Assembly: GCA_947074195.1 (NCBI GenBank)
Contig: CAMTOS010000002.1
Coordinates: forward strand, 20,091 to 84,090
DNA length: 64,000 bases
Source: an uncultured Bacteroides sp.
GTDB lineage: Bacteria; Bacteroidota; Bacteroidia; Bacteroidales; Bacteroidaceae
Direction: 5' to 3'
In this document: positions 8,711 to 19,102 of the stretch, piece by piece
How the letters are laid out: the number at the start of each line of letters is the position of its first letter
How positions within the stretch are numbered: the first letter of the stretch is position 1
Translations under genes and position numbers: made by a program
The notes under the pieces: model-generated
What the model was told of the DNA's origin: nothing
The model's input: only the letters and a program-made list of their open reading frames with translations
Database searches by the model: none

Positions 8711-11167
8711 TTATTGTTTTATATTAAAATCGATAGCACCGTTCACCTTTTCATTGGTCAGTGCGATATTAAGAACCTCAGTGATGTCATTCACATAGTG
8801 GAAAGTCAATCCTTTCAGATAGATATCCTGAATTTCATCGATGTTCTTCTTGTTCTCTGCACAAAGAATAATTTCTTTAATGCCGGCACGTTTCGCAGCC
8901 AGAATCTTTTCTTTGATACCGCCTACAGGAAGCACTTTCCCGCGAAGTGTAATTTCGCCTGTCATGGCCAGATTTGGTTTCACCTTGCGCTGAGTCAGTG
9001 CCGAGGCAAGAGATGTCACCATAGTGATACCTGCTGACGGACCATCTTTCGGGATAGCACCTTCGGGCACATGCACATGGATGTTCCAGTTATCGAATAC
9101 ATCTTCGCTGATGCCAAGCAGTGACGTATGAGCTTTCAGATATTCAAGTGCCAGCATAGCCGACTCTTTCATTACATCGCCCAGATTACCAGTGAGGGTC
9201 AGTTTACCACCTTTACCTTTGCTAAGGCTGGTTTCCACAAACAAAATCTCACCACCAACGGCAGTCCATGCCAGTCCGGTAACAACACCTGCGTATTCGT
9301 TGCCCTGATATTTGCCATGTGAGTATTCAGGCGCACCAAGGAATTCATACAAATCGGCCGGTTTAATTTCAGAATATTTGAAATAACCATCTGTTGCCAG
9401 ATATCTTGCCGATTTACGCAGAATCTTATTAATCTTCTTTTCAAGCTCGCGCACACCACTTTCACGGGTATATTTTTCAATAATCGCCTCGAGTGTATTT
9501 TTCGGGAACTTAATATCATTTTTCTTCATTCCGTTTGCCTCAAGTGCTTTCGGAACCAAGTGTTTACGTGCAATTTCAATCTTCTCTTCGGTAATGTAGC
9601 CACTCACCTCAATTAGTTCCATACGGTCCAGAAGCGGTCCCGAAATGGTGTTCAGATTATTGGCAGTTGCAATAAACATAACCTTAGACAAGTCGTAATC
9701 CACATCCAGGAAGTTATCGTGGAATGTAGTGTTTTGTTCAGGATCCAGTACCTCCAGCAAAGCCGAAGAAGGATCGCCCTGACGATCGGTTGTAATCTTA
9801 TCAATCTCATCAAGGATGAATACCGGGTTAGAAGAACCCGCCTTAATCATACTCTTGATGACACGTCCCGGCATTGCGCCGATATATGTTTTACGATGTC
9901 CGCGGATTTCGGCTTCATCGTGAACGCCACCCAAAGACATACGTATATATTTACGCTTCAGAGCCGATGCGATAGAACGTCCCAACGAAGTCTTACCAAC
10001 TCCCGGAGGGCCATAAAGACAGATGATAGGCGATTTCATATCCCCTTTCAGCTTCAATACCGCCAGGTGTTCAAGAATACGCTCCTTCACTTTTTCAAGA
10101 CCATAATGATCTTTATCGAGTGTTTTTTCGGCATTCTTCAAATTCAGATTATCTGTTGTAAACGTATTCCATGGCAAGTTCAGCAGCGTTTGAATATAGT
10201 TCAACTGAACGCTGTAGTCGGGCGATTGCGGATGTGTACGTTCAAGTTTAGCAAGTTCTTTATCGAAAGTTGCCTGAATTTCAGTACCCCAATCCATGCC
10301 AAACGATTTCAGTCGCAATTCTTCGATTTCCTGCTCCTGACCGCTACCACCCAGTTCATTCTGAATCGTTTTAATCTGCTGTTGCAGGAAATATTCACGC
10401 TGTTGCTGGTCAATATCTTCACGCGTACGCATCTGGATAGAAGCTTTAATCTCTGCCAGTTGCACCTCGCGGTTTAGTATCTCCAATAATCTGTAACCTC
10501 TGTCTTTTAGTGAATTGATGCTAAGTAACTGAATCTTCTCATCTTTTTTAAGCGGAAGGTTAGTCGCCAGAAAATCAATCACAAACAAAGGAGCATTCAG
10601 GTTACGAATCGCAAAGATTGTCTCCTGATTAATCATTTCAGATGTTTTGATAAAACGAACCGTCAGATCTTTACAGGTATCTACCAGTGCGGTAAATTCC
10701 TTATCATTCTTTTCGGGTTTTTCTTCGTCTCTGATTTCAATTTTTCCTTTCAGATAGGGTTGATTACCGGTAATCTCGGTAAGCTCCATACGTTTAAAAC
10801 CCTGTACAATAGCTGTTGTCGAGTGATCGGGCATTTCCAATACTTTCACGATACGACCCACTACGCCAATGTTATGCAAATCATTGAACTCAGGGTGATC
10901 GGTCTGCGGATCTTTCTGACAAACTACGGCTACAAATGAATTGTTTTTTTCGGCTTCGCGAACCAACTTTAAAGTGGCCGGACGTCCGATAGATATCGGT
11001 AAAAATACACCTGGAAACAATACCATATTTCGCAATGGCAACACAGGAATATTATCGGTTGATTCTAGTTTAAAGTCAAATACGGATTCATCATTATTAT
11101 CGAAATCTGCGATCAATGAAAAACCGTTGTTGCTGGACTCATGCATCATATATTTTCTTTTTATCAT
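8711..11167 (-). CDS. lon: ATP-dependent Lon protease
   Basis: Cytoplasmic AAA+ serine protease that degrades misfolded and regulatory proteins. The 818 aa show an N-terminal LON substrate domain ([18 protein letters not shown], about 40), a coiled-coil region, Walker [12 protein letters not shown] (about 388), Walker [10 protein letters not shown], and the protease domain with catalytic Ser in [11 protein letters not shown] (about 715) and Lys in [14 protein letters not shown]. Two start options exist: the listed ATG, or the internal MMHESS a few codons later. It heads an operon with tgt and an lptG-type gene. A TAAATTTG box lies about 55 bp upstream. Confidence 0.97.
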   Translation of the reverse strand: MIKRKYMMHESSNNGFSLIADFDNNDESVFDFKLESTDNIPVLPLRNMVLFPGVFLPISIGRPATLKLVREAEKNNSFVAVVCQKDPQTDHPEFNDLHNIGVVGRIVKVLEMPDHSTTAIVQGFKRMELTEITGNQPYLKGKIEIRDEEKPEKNDKEFTALVDTCKDLTVRFIKTSEMINQETIFAIRNLNAPLFVIDFLATNLPLKKDEKIQLLSINSLKDRGYRLLEILNREVQLAEIKASIQMRTREDIDQQQREYFLQQQIKTIQNELGGSGQEQEIEELRLKSFGMDWGTEIQATFDKELAKLERTHPQSPDYSVQLNYIQTLLNLPWNTFTTDNLNLKNAEKTLDKDHYGLEKVKERILEHLAVLKLKGDMKSPIICLYGPPGVGKTSLGRSIASALKRKYIRMSLGGVHDEAEIRGHRKTYIGAMPGRVIKSMIKAGSSNPVFILDEIDKITTDRQGDPSSALLEVLDPEQNTTFHDNFLDVDYDLSKVMFIATANNLNTISGPLLDRMELIEVSGYITEEKIEIARKHLVPKALEANGMKKNDIKFPKNTLEAIIEKYTRESGVRELEKKINKILRKSARYLATDGYFKYSEIKPADLYEFLGAPEYSHGKYQGNEYAGVVTGLAWTAVGGEILFVETSLSKGKGGKLTLTGNLGDVMKESAMLALEYLKAHTSLLGISEDVFDNWNIHVHVPEGAIPKDGPSAGITMVTSLASALTQRKVKPNLAMTGEITLRGKVLPVGGIKEKILAAKRAGIKEIILCAENKKNIDEIQDIYLKGLTFHYVNDITEVLNIALTNEKVNGAIDFNIKQ

Positions 11168-11219
11168 GGTGCTTAAATAATTAACGCCATTCTGACATAA
11201 TTATATGTAAAAATGACTG

Positions 11220-11227
11220 CAAATTTA
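11220..11227 (-). promoter_or_regulatory. Bacteroidota -7 box for lon
   Basis: TAAATTTG on the minus strand matches TAnnTTTG. It sits about 53 bases before the lon ATG, leaving a normal leader. Confidence 0.5.
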
Positions 11228-11353
11228 GTTCATTCTTTGTAAATAGTGAAGTTAATGCCTATAAAAATACAAAAACTATGCCATTGAAAACTCATATTCG
11301 GAATAACTCCTCTCATTAATATATATAAACACCTGATCCATCATTTTTTATCA

Positions 11354-11447
11354 CACTGTCGGGCAACTATTCTCAGCTCGTTGACAAGCTATCGCCGGCA
11401 CGCTGATTATAGCTTGCCGGCAGACTGCCGATAGTTGTCTGACAGTG
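11354..11447. repeat. Nested imperfect palindrome, REP- or MITE-like
   Basis: Outer arms 11354-11370 and 11431-11447 match at 15 of 17 positions. Inside them are GCCGGCA/TGCCGGC and AAGCTAT/ATAGCTT complementary blocks, so one or more long hairpins can form. It occupies the intergenic space between lon and trmN6 (11168-11568), is GC-richer than its surroundings, has no T-run at its end and encodes nothing I can see. Confidence 0.65.
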
Positions 11448-11534
11448 AGTTTGTAATATGCTGATAAACAGCTGTGTATGCAGAAAGAATAAATTCCTTA
11501 AAGCGACTTTAACCATTGCAGAGAATAAAAATCG

Positions 11535-11542
11535 TATTTTTG
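11535..11542 (+). promoter_or_regulatory. Bacteroidota -7 box for trmN6
   Basis: TATTTTTG fits TAnnTTTG and lies 26 bases before the ATG at 11569. It supports the internal start rather than the longer upstream reading frame that begins at 11458. Confidence 0.55.
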
Positions 11543-11568
11543 CAGGATCAATATTTTTATTCATTAAT

Positions 11569-12279
11569 ATGGCTAATTCATATTTCAGCTTCAAGAAGTT
11601 TACTGTAAATCAGGAGCATTGTGCCATGAAAGTCGGCACAGATGGCGTATTGCTTGGTGCCTGGGCTCCCGTGGAAAATGCGAAATCCATACTCGATATC
11701 GGTGCCGGTACCGGACTCGTATCGCTCATGCTGGCTCAGCGTAATGAAGAAGCGCTGATCACTGCCATAGATATTGATAAAGGGGCAGTTCTGCAGTCGA
11801 CTCAGAATTTCGAAGCATCCCCCTGGGCCAATCGTCTTCAGGCTATAGAAGCCGATATCCATACATTTACTCCGGAAGCCGGAAAATATGACGTCATCGT
11901 CTCGAACCCGCCTTTCTTTGTCAATTCGCTCAATTCGCCCGACAAGCAACGCAATCTGGCTCGTCACAATGACGGACTGACTCACCGCGATTTGCTGACA
12001 CACGTCGGTCGTTTGCTTTCGCCCGATGGAGTTTTTTCGGTAATTCTTCCCGCTACTGATGCAGAAACATTGATACAGATTGGGGAAGAAGTGGGGTTAT
12101 ATCCATTCAAAATGTTGTATATTATTCCAAAACCCGGTGCAGTGCCCAAACGTACACTTTTAAGTTTCTCGTTTAAAAATCAGCCCGTAGAAGTATCCGA
12201 AATGATACTCGAACTTGAGCGTCATAAACTCAGCGATGAATATGCCACTCTTACAAAAGATTTTTATCTGAAACTTTAG
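11569..12279 (+). CDS. tRNA1(Val) adenine-37 N6-methyltransferase (TrmN6/YfiC)
   Basis: SAM-dependent methyltransferase that makes m6A37 in tRNA-Val in the Enterobacteria family prototype. The protein begins FSFKKFTVNQEHCAMKVGTDGVLLGAW, the standard family N-terminus. The SAM-binding motif LDIGAGTGLVSLMLA is near residue 45, and the amino-methyltransferase motif NPPFF is near 110. I chose the ATG at 11569 because the family motifs start right after it, a -7 box lies just upstream, and the 37 extra codons of the longer frame look non-coding. Single gene, 236 aa. Confidence 0.88.
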   Translation: MANSYFSFKKFTVNQEHCAMKVGTDGVLLGAWAPVENAKSILDIGAGTGLVSLMLAQRNEEALITAIDIDKGAVLQSTQNFEASPWANRLQAIEADIHTFTPEAGKYDVIVSNPPFFVNSLNSPDKQRNLARHNDGLTHRDLLTHVGRLLSPDGVFSVILPATDAETLIQIGEEVGLYPFKMLYIIPKPGAVPKRTLLSFSFKNQPVEVSEMILELERHKLSDEYATLTKDFYLKL

Positions 12280-12313
12280 TGTATAAATATTCAGCTATAA
12301 ATATTTAGGAAAG

Positions 12314-12345
12314 TTTGCTCATATAGGTTAATTCATTTACTTTTG
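12314..12345 (+). promoter_or_regulatory. Bacteroidota promoter for the UXS gene
   Basis: A -33 TTTG (12314-12317) and a -7 TACTTTTG (12338-12345) are separated by 20 bases, close to the consensus spacing. The ATG follows 29 bases downstream. Confidence 0.65.
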
Positions 12346-12374
12346 TCAGTAAAGAAGCAACTCATAACTCAATA

Positions 12375-13310
12375 ATGAAAAAAATATTAGTTAGCGGAGG
12401 GGCAGGTTTTATAGGTTCACATCTTTGTTCGCGTCTTATTAAAGATGGTCATCAGGTCATTTGTCTGGACAATCTTTTTACCGGGGCCAAGAGAAACATC
12501 GAACACCTGATTGCTCATCCCCGTTTTCAGTTTGTAAACCACGACATTACTCTTCCATATACCGCCGAAGTAGACGAAATTTACAATTTGGCCTGCCCGG
12601 CTTCCCCCATACATTATCAGTATGACGCCATTAAAACCATTAAAACATCTGTTTTGGGGGCGATAAACCTGATAGAACTTGCCGATAAAACCGGTGCAAA
12701 GATTTTGCAGGCATCCACAAGCGAAGTGTACGGCGATCCGCATGTACATCCGCAAACTGAAGAATACTGGGGCAATGTAAATCCCATCGGCTTGCGTTCT
12801 TGTTATGATGAAGGAAAACGATGCGCTGAAACGATATTCATGGATTTCAACCGGATGAAAGGTACACGTATCAAGATCATTCGTATATTCAATACCTATG
12901 GTCCAAATATGCTCCCTGACGACGGGCGTGTGATCTCAAACTTCATTGTTCAGGCACTTCGCAACGAAGACATAACCATTTATGGCACAGGTGCACAGAC
13001 CAGAAGTTTCCAGTATGTCACCGATCTGATTGAAGCCATGATTCGGATGATGGCTACTGGCGATGAATTTACGGGTCCTGTAAATATTGGTAATCCCAAT
13101 GAATTTACCATCCTTGAACTGGCCAATAAAGTGATTGCTGAGGTGGGCTCTGAATCGAAAATCATTTTCAAACCATTGCCCATGGATGATCCCCAGCAAA
13201 GACAGCCGGATATTACACTGGCAAAAAAATATTTAGACTGGCAGCCAACAATTTTTCTGGATGAAGGTTTAAAGTATATGGTAGATTATTTTAAGAATTA
13301 CAATTTATAA
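12375..13310 (+). CDS. UDP-glucuronate decarboxylase (UDP-xylose synthase family)
   Basis: NAD-dependent extended short-chain dehydrogenase that converts UDP-glucuronate to UDP-xylose for surface glycans. The N-terminal [10 protein letters not shown] dinucleotide motif, the UXS-typical [12 protein letters not shown] (about 73), STSEVYGDP, the catalytic Tyr/Lys in SCYDEGKR (about 143-147) and [11 protein letters not shown] are all in place. At 311 aa it is the soluble bacterial form. It is a single gene and may supply the polysaccharide systems of this cell. A related dehydratase specificity is less likely. Confidence 0.9.
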   Translation: MKKILVSGGAGFIGSHLCSRLIKDGHQVICLDNLFTGAKRNIEHLIAHPRFQFVNHDITLPYTAEVDEIYNLACPASPIHYQYDAIKTIKTSVLGAINLIELADKTGAKILQASTSEVYGDPHVHPQTEEYWGNVNPIGLRSCYDEGKRCAETIFMDFNRMKGTRIKIIRIFNTYGPNMLPDDGRVISNFIVQALRNEDITIYGTGAQTRSFQYVTDLIEAMIRMMATGDEFTGPVNIGNPNEFTILELANKVIAEVGSESKIIFKPLPMDDPQQRQPDITLAKKYLDWQPTIFLDEGLKYMVDYFKNYNL

Positions 13311-13342
13311 GTGCTAAACAAAATATAATAGATCTGATTATC

Positions 13343-14473
13343 ATGAAGATGGAAATTAACCCCTCGGAATATAAAATTCTCATTGTAGATGATGTAATGT
13401 CGAATATACTTTTGCTTAAAGTTCTTTTGACGAATGAGAAATTCCAGATTGTAACGGCCGGTAATGGTACCGAAGCGCTGGAACAAGTTGAGAAAGAAAA
13501 GCCCAATCTGATATTGCTGGATGTAATGATGCCTGATATAAACGGATTTGATGTCGCTCAAAAGCTAAAGGCAAATCCCGATACAGCCGATATTCCTATT
13601 ATTTTTCTGACAGCCCTTAACAGTACAACAGATATCGTGAAAGGTTTTCAGGTAGGCGGAAACGATTTTATCTCGAAACCATTTAATAAAGAAGAGCTGA
13701 TTATTCGTGTGATGCATCAGTTGTCGCTGGTTGCCGCTAAACGAATCATTACTTCACAAACCGAAGAACTGAAGCGTACCATTGTAGGTCGCGATAAACT
13801 TTATTCGGTCATTGCTCATGATCTTCGTGCACCTATCGGTTCAGTAAAGATGGTGTTGAATATGCTGATGCTTAAATTGCCTGCATCAACCATTGGTGCA
13901 GAGAATTTCAAGATGCTGACTACGGCAAATAAAACCACAGAAGATGTATTCTCATTACTGGACAATCTGCTGAAATGGACAGAAAGCCAGATTGGTAGCC
14001 TGAAAGTAGTGAGTCAGGATGTCGATCTTGTCGAAGTGATTAAAGGTGTGTTAGACCTTTATTCATCGGGTGCACAGCTTAAGAAAATTGCTTTGAAGCT
14101 TGATGCACCTGTTGAACCCGAAGTACATGCCGATATTGATATGATCAAAACAGTAGTACGCAATCTGCTAAGCAATGCCATTAAGTTCAGCAATGAAAAT
14201 AAGGAGATTGTCATTTCTGTAGAAGAAAAAGACGGCATGGCCATTGTTCATGTTAAAGACAGTGGTTGCGGCATTGATCCTGAAGATCAGAAGAAGCTGT
14301 TGCATCCCGATACACACTTCACAACTTACGGAACAAACAATGAAGAAGGCTCAGGCCTCGGACTATTGCTTTGCAAGGATTTCGTGAAGAAAAACGGCGG
14401 CGAGCTATGGTTTACTTCTCAAAAGGGTGTAGGCTCTACGTTTAGTTTCTCCGTTCCTTTAATTGCGCAATAA
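13343..14473 (+). CDS. Response regulator-histidine kinase hybrid
   Basis: A soluble hybrid of 376 aa. An N-terminal receiver domain (phospho-Asp in LLLDVMMPD, about residue 57; Lys in SKPFNKEEL) is followed by a HisKA dimerisation domain (VIAHDLRAPIGSVKM, phospho-His about 159) and a HATPase domain with N box NLLSNAIKFS, G1 DSGCGI and G2 GSGLGLLLC. There is no membrane segment or sensory domain, so it probably relays a signal from another kinase. It starts 32 bp after the UXS gene and may be read with it. A strong terminator follows. Confidence 0.92.
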   Translation: MKMEINPSEYKILIVDDVMSNILLLKVLLTNEKFQIVTAGNGTEALEQVEKEKPNLILLDVMMPDINGFDVAQKLKANPDTADIPIIFLTALNSTTDIVKGFQVGGNDFISKPFNKEELIIRVMHQLSLVAAKRIITSQTEELKRTIVGRDKLYSVIAHDLRAPIGSVKMVLNMLMLKLPASTIGAENFKMLTTANKTTEDVFSLLDNLLKWTESQIGSLKVVSQDVDLVEVIKGVLDLYSSGAQLKKIALKLDAPVEPEVHADIDMIKTVVRNLLSNAIKFSNENKEIVISVEEKDGMAIVHVKDSGCGIDPEDQKKLLHPDTHFTTYGTNNEEGSGLGLLLCKDFVKKNGGELWFTSQKGVGSTFSFSVPLIAQ

Positions 14474-14491
14474 TATCTTATTACCCGATAA

Positions 14492-14538
14492 CGACAACGG
14501 GCAGGTCATCAGAAATGATACCTGCCCGTTGTCTTTTA
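14492..14538 (+). terminator. Rho-independent terminator after the hybrid kinase
   Basis: Perfect 14-bp outer arms (14492-14505 and 14520-14533) with a further short stem around a GAAA tetraloop, then TTTT. It lies between convergent genes. Confidence 0.85.
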
Positions 14539-14558
14539 ATTATATATCAATTTATCTA

Positions 14559-16829
14559 TTATGGAAAATCTGTCTGCACATACAGATAATCATTCTTTAT
14601 GAATCCTTTATACGATTTGGTATTCTTCTTCCGGGTCAGCGGAATCATCTTCACCATATAGGCATCTTTATTTATCTCCCAGGCTATGGCATTATTGTTA
14701 TTCACAAATGGTGCTTCCTGTGATGTTCCGATGCAATACAGCAGTTGGTCGTTCTCGGTCAGATTATTGATGTCAATCTTGCCTTTTTCCGAAATCTTGT
14801 TCTGCCATTCGGTATTGACCATATTGTCGAACTTCAGAATGTATTTACCATCAGGAGCATACAAATAGAATCCTCCGTATTTTGATACGCAATATCTTTG
14901 TTTCGAAGTAATGATACTCGAATCGGCTTTCATATTGAACTTCTTCCAGAACTCATTCGAATTGATATTGATATTATTCAATACAATCGGGTTGAAGCTT
15001 TTACTATCGAATACACAGATAAAATCTTCCTGATCTGATATGTTGAAAGTCAAAAGCAGATTTCCTACATTTAACACCTGCATGGTGGCCAGTTTATTAA
15101 ATATCAGATCGCTTTTAGCCGGTATAATAGGAGAGAAGCCATTCTTCAGATCGATAGATCCGTTTTTATAACTTCTGTATATTTCGTAAATAGGTGTCAG
15201 TACGGGTTTCATTTTCTGTTTACTTCTGATATCGTAACGGTCGATGATTAATATTTCGTCATAATCATTAAACTGTTCATAAGCCATATAGGCAATATAA
15301 ACCATATTAATCTTTCGGTCTACAAAGAAACAGGTATTACTCGGGTTCAGTTTCTTGTAGAAAGTATAGATTAAGCCATCCTGATCTATTTCGATAGAAT
15401 CGCCGGGGAAGCGTTCAATTTCTTCATTCAGAATGTTGACTAACGCATAACCTTCTTTACCCAGTAGCTTCAGGCGATAAAAAACGCCATCGTTATCATA
15501 GGTACTTTCCGACTCATCGATAATACTGTTTTCGTTTTGCTGATCGGCCATGACAAGTCCGTTTTCACAGATACCGATAAACTCAGTCGGATTGTTGGAT
15601 ATTAATCCGATATTTAGCATCGGTGTAACCGGCAGACTGTTTCTGTCGAGTGAGTCCGGGTAGAGAATCGTATTTTCGTTAGACAGATAGTCCATACCGA
15701 AAATAGGATAATACTGACCGTCGTCCGCTTTCTTTACGATGATGCCGTTATAAGCATAAAGCTGACCAAGCGGGCTATTTCCGATTTTTGTAAACCGGCC
15801 GTATGAATCTTTATGAATAAATTCACCCGAAGTATTTATGTAACCCACGCTACCGTTCAAATCCGCAAGGGCAAGATTCTCGTCATTAAAATCTTCAATT
15901 AAGCTAAATTCCGGTTTAACCAGATAATCTAAATCATCTTTTAAAATACCATAAAGTAGTTCACCATTGTCGTTGGTTACACAGACAATTGCTAAACCGT
16001 TCTTAAAATCAGGAATACTATCGAATACAGGCTCTATGGCAATATCACCTTTAAGGCTGATAAACCCATATTTATCCGATGCCACTGAATCCTGAGGAAG
16101 AGGTTTGAACCAGGCCACACCATTTTCGAATTTACCCACATTGGCAAATTGCGGAGTATAAAGATAGCTACCATCTTTCTTTAGAATACCTACACCGCCT
16201 TCAGTGGCAACACGTGCCACACCATCCGCACAGAAAGGTTCTGCATAGATATAAATCTTATTGTTGAGCCAATTTCCTTTTGAAGTAATATATGTATAGA
16301 TATATTCCTTTTGGACGGCCGGATTATCTTTGATGAATTCAATGTTATCCGGAAGATCTTTCAATACATTCTTATTCGATTCAAGACCGCTCCATATCTG
16401 CGTATCACATTGAAGTAATGAAAGCCCGAATTTATCGAAGGGTTGCATCTTGCTAAAAAACGGAATAAGGAAAAATAATCCGTCGCGGTTCAGTAAACCC
16501 CATCTTTTGTTGTATTCAACCCGTGCCAGTCCTGAATCATTAAATTCATAGGCATTGTTCAGAATAGGGCTGATAACAAATTTCATTTTTTCATTTACAT
16601 ACCCCCATTTCCCGTTGTCTGCTTCCATCGGGATGATATTCGTTTGTAAATTTTTGCCTTTTAACCTGATCAGACCGATGTTAGTATTAAAATTTTCTAA
16701 TATCGTAGCTGAATGGGCTGAGGTATGCGGCCATGATACAGGATTCTCTTTGGTCTGAGAATACCCGTATGGCTGAAGAAAGGATAGAATAAAAAGCAGC
16801 ACAATGATTTTCTTTTCAAACTTGTCCAT
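14559..16829 (-). CDS. WG-repeat protein, exported
   Basis: A 756-aa protein with an N-terminal signal peptide (KKIIVLLFILSFLQPYGYSQ). The first half holds repeated WG-type units, each with a G(Y/L/F) core after an aromatic (KWGYVNEKMKFVISP, RWGLLNRDG, KYGFISLKGDIAIEP, SVGYINTSG). The second half is less regular and beta-rich. WG repeats are common in Bacteroidota surface or periplasmic proteins, but no activity is established for this one. It is a single gene, convergent with the kinase hybrid, with a 620-bp gene-free stretch upstream. Function unknown. Confidence 0.8.
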   Translation of the reverse strand: MDKFEKKIIVLLFILSFLQPYGYSQTKENPVSWPHTSAHSATILENFNTNIGLIRLKGKNLQTNIIPMEADNGKWGYVNEKMKFVISPILNNAYEFNDSGLARVEYNKRWGLLNRDGLFFLIPFFSKMQPFDKFGLSLLQCDTQIWSGLESNKNVLKDLPDNIEFIKDNPAVQKEYIYTYITSKGNWLNNKIYIYAEPFCADGVARVATEGGVGILKKDGSYLYTPQFANVGKFENGVAWFKPLPQDSVASDKYGFISLKGDIAIEPVFDSIPDFKNGLAIVCVTNDNGELLYGILKDDLDYLVKPEFSLIEDFNDENLALADLNGSVGYINTSGEFIHKDSYGRFTKIGNSPLGQLYAYNGIIVKKADDGQYYPIFGMDYLSNENTILYPDSLDRNSLPVTPMLNIGLISNNPTEFIGICENGLVMADQQNENSIIDESESTYDNDGVFYRLKLLGKEGYALVNILNEEIERFPGDSIEIDQDGLIYTFYKKLNPSNTCFFVDRKINMVYIAYMAYEQFNDYDEILIIDRYDIRSKQKMKPVLTPIYEIYRSYKNGSIDLKNGFSPIIPAKSDLIFNKLATMQVLNVGNLLLTFNISDQEDFICVFDSKSFNPIVLNNININSNEFWKKFNMKADSSIITSKQRYCVSKYGGFYLYAPDGKYILKFDNMVNTEWQNKISEKGKIDINNLTENDQLLYCIGTSQEAPFVNNNNAIAWEINKDAYMVKMIPLTRKKNTKSYKGFIKNDYLYVQTDFP

Positions 16830-17449
16830 ATAATAATAATTAAATTGCCCATGGCTCAGAAGGCATATATCAAAATGGAAGTGTGAGCCTGATAGACATT
16901 CCTAATCGAAAACTTTGCGTTAAATATCTAAATATTAGAGTGATACATATTAAAAATGTATCTTTTAGAAAGGGGTGAAACTAACTTTTCTAAATATTAA
17001 TCATCAACACCTCAAAGCTTTATGACACAGATTGAACTAAACGCTTCCACATTTTTTTTACTATTCTTTATGTCAATTATCATCATAAAATATAGATTAT
17101 TTTTAATGTGTAAACGTGTTAATAGGGGTATTGGTTTTGGATTTAACATAAAAAAATCTTCTGTAAGACTGTTTTTTTTTCATTTACGAAAATAATCAGA
17201 ATTTAAGAAAAGGAATTGCAGATTTCAGGCATTATTATCATCTGTCTTTTTTTGTGAGAAAATGGTATAATACACCTTTTATTTAACAATATTGGCATTG
17301 TAATCATGGCTTTATATTACTAAATGGAGGTTTATTGCTGACTATTATATACAATTAAGGATTGATTAAATCTACTGAAAGTAAAAATTTAATCAATCCT
17401 TATGGTGTATTTCAGACAATAAATGCCTGAATAAATTTGCTCTGTTTTA
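16830..17449. other. Gene-free stretch with one hairpin
   Basis: About 620 AT-rich bases between the starts and ends of two minus-strand genes. I see no credible reading frame, RNA gene or repeat apart from the hairpin at 17357-17401. The right part is downstream of nothing on the plus strand, so it probably holds only the promoter and leader of the WG-repeat gene. Confidence 0.5.
17357..17401 (-). terminator. Hairpin downstream of the BamA-like gene
   Basis: Perfect 15-bp arms (17357-17371 and 17387-17401) with a 15-base loop, 48 bases past the stop of the minus-strand outer-membrane protein gene. No T-run follows directly, so termination is inferred from position. Confidence 0.55.
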
Positions 17450-18700
17450 TCAGAATGCCTCTGTCATATTAAAGTAGAACAGATTTTGTTTATTAACCAT
17501 GTTGCGACCCAGGTCAAAGCGTATATTCATGCGTGGTTGTATCTCTATACGCAAACCAGCACCGAAGTTAGGCAGTACACCCTGAATTTTGAAAGGATTA
17601 GGACCTATAAATCCGCATCCGCCCCAAACCACAAAGCCAAGATGATTAACTATTTTCTTAAACCAGTTGCTCTGATCGGTGTTGAACATCTGGCGATACT
17701 CTGCTATTCCAAGGTGTGCAGATTTATCACGATATTGTCCGGTGTAATATCCGCGCAAGTCAAACGGTGTACCCGCTAAAGAATATTTATTCAACGGCAC
17801 ATTGCCAAACACATTTTTAGTCTGCAAAGTCCAGGCGATAACCTTTCGATGTCCCACCGATTTATACTGCCGGTAGTCTATATCGAGCCGGTAGAAATTA
17901 TCGTTACTACCTAACCATTTCTGATATAACATCCCCTGAAAATTCAGATAAATACCTTTATAGGCATTTGCAGGAATATCGCGGGTATCATATGAAAGCA
18001 ATACCCCCAAACCAGAACTGAAGTTTTTATATCCATGCTCTGTACCTCCATGATCTACATAAGAAGGCAAATCAATCATGTGTTTCGCAGGTTTGCTCAT
18101 CTTATCGAGGGTGATATCTATTTGCGGACCTACAAAGAAATCGCTTTCTCCCATACGGAACAGGAACCATGGGTTTATTTGCATACCACTATAGCGATAA
18201 CGGCTGGTGGAATCGCTTCTTTCCCAATGCTTGTTCGTATTAAAGCCTACACCATAAAAATTCTCCAATGAGTTTTTATAGCTGAACTGGCCGAATATTC
18301 TGAATTTATCTTTGCGGAAGAACAATTGCGGTTTGGTTTGAAAACTTACCCCGCCATTGAGCATAAGAGCTATTGACGAAGGGATAACTGAACGTAACTG
18401 AAGTGTATCCTTAGGATCCATTCGGAAGGTAAACAAAGCTGTACCACCAATCAGCACACCAAAGTCGGGAGTGTAACTTGGTCCGCCCAGAATATTATAA
18501 TGAAGATTTCTTTTTGCGACTTCTTCTTTTCTTAACTGCTTTCTGTAAGCCTTCGAAGTTGTATCTATCGGAGTTGTCGGTTTGAATACCGTATTTGTCG
18601 AGAATTTACCGTCCTGAACAAGTTGAATACCGTCTTCTTGAGCATAAGCTGCAGAAAATGAAGCCATTATGAGGCATATCAATACTAATGCTTTTTTCAT
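17450..18700 (-). CDS. BamA/TamA-family outer-membrane beta-barrel protein
   Basis: Predicted outer-membrane barrel of 416 aa. It has a signal peptide (MKKALVLICLIMASFSAAYAQ), a short linker without POTRA domains, then alternating amphipathic strands and a terminal aromatic residue (FNMTEAF). Motifs such as GLGVLLSYDTRDIPANAYKG and FDLRGYYTGQYRD are typical of the surface-antigen (Omp85) barrel. Without POTRA domains it is unlikely to be the general assembly factor BamA and may be a lineage-specific barrel. It is divergent from the two-component genes across a 400-bp gap. Confidence 0.82.
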   Translation of the reverse strand: MKKALVLICLIMASFSAAYAQEDGIQLVQDGKFSTNTVFKPTTPIDTTSKAYRKQLRKEEVAKRNLHYNILGGPSYTPDFGVLIGGTALFTFRMDPKDTLQLRSVIPSSIALMLNGGVSFQTKPQLFFRKDKFRIFGQFSYKNSLENFYGVGFNTNKHWERSDSTSRYRYSGMQINPWFLFRMGESDFFVGPQIDITLDKMSKPAKHMIDLPSYVDHGGTEHGYKNFSSGLGVLLSYDTRDIPANAYKGIYLNFQGMLYQKWLGSNDNFYRLDIDYRQYKSVGHRKVIAWTLQTKNVFGNVPLNKYSLAGTPFDLRGYYTGQYRDKSAHLGIAEYRQMFNTDQSNWFKKIVNHLGFVVWGGCGFIGPNPFKIQGVLPNFGAGLRIEIQPRMNIRFDLGRNMVNKQNLFYFNMTEAF

Positions 18701-19102
18701 ATTTTTAATTAATATGGGTGCAAAGAAAACTCATTTATCTGAAACGGTTTTCATTAAGAGATTTAATAAATCTAAAAAAATAAATATATATGCAAGGCTT
18801 TATACCATTTCTTAATGATTCTTAGATAGTTAACATTATGCAGGATAGGTTTGTTCTGCAATTTAAATTTTAATACTTCTACAAAAAACAATCTTTTTCA
18901 GGTTTTATTAGTTGTATTTTAAACTTTCGGGAAAGATAATCAGTTCATCTATAAAGTCGGTTATATTCCATGCTTTAAGTAGTTTTTCTTAAACCTTTGA
19001 GAACATTTACGCAAACCATTGAGAAAAGTTACGATAAGTATGTTCTGATTTGACACATTTCGTTTTAGTTTTATTTTAGATTCATATTTTATATTTGCCG
19101 TT
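18701..19102. other. Divergent intergenic region
   Basis: About 400 very AT-rich bases between the BamA-like gene and the response regulator. It holds the promoter box at 19090-19097. I see no other clear operator, RNA or reading frame. Confidence 0.5.
19090..19097 (+). promoter_or_regulatory. -7 box directly before the response regulator start
   Basis: TATATTTG matches TAnnTTTG and ends only five bases before the ATG, so the transcript would begin at or within a base or two of the start codon. Confidence 0.6.

Noticed and set aside
9719-10477. Long plus-strand reading frame opposite lon
   Set aside because: It is a shadow of the lon gene with no start context, no recognisable domain and residue composition typical of antisense frames.
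11458-11568. Thirty-seven-codon N-terminal extension of the TrmN6-type protein
   Set aside because: The promoter box at 11535-11542 lies inside it and the family N-terminus starts at the ATG at 11569.
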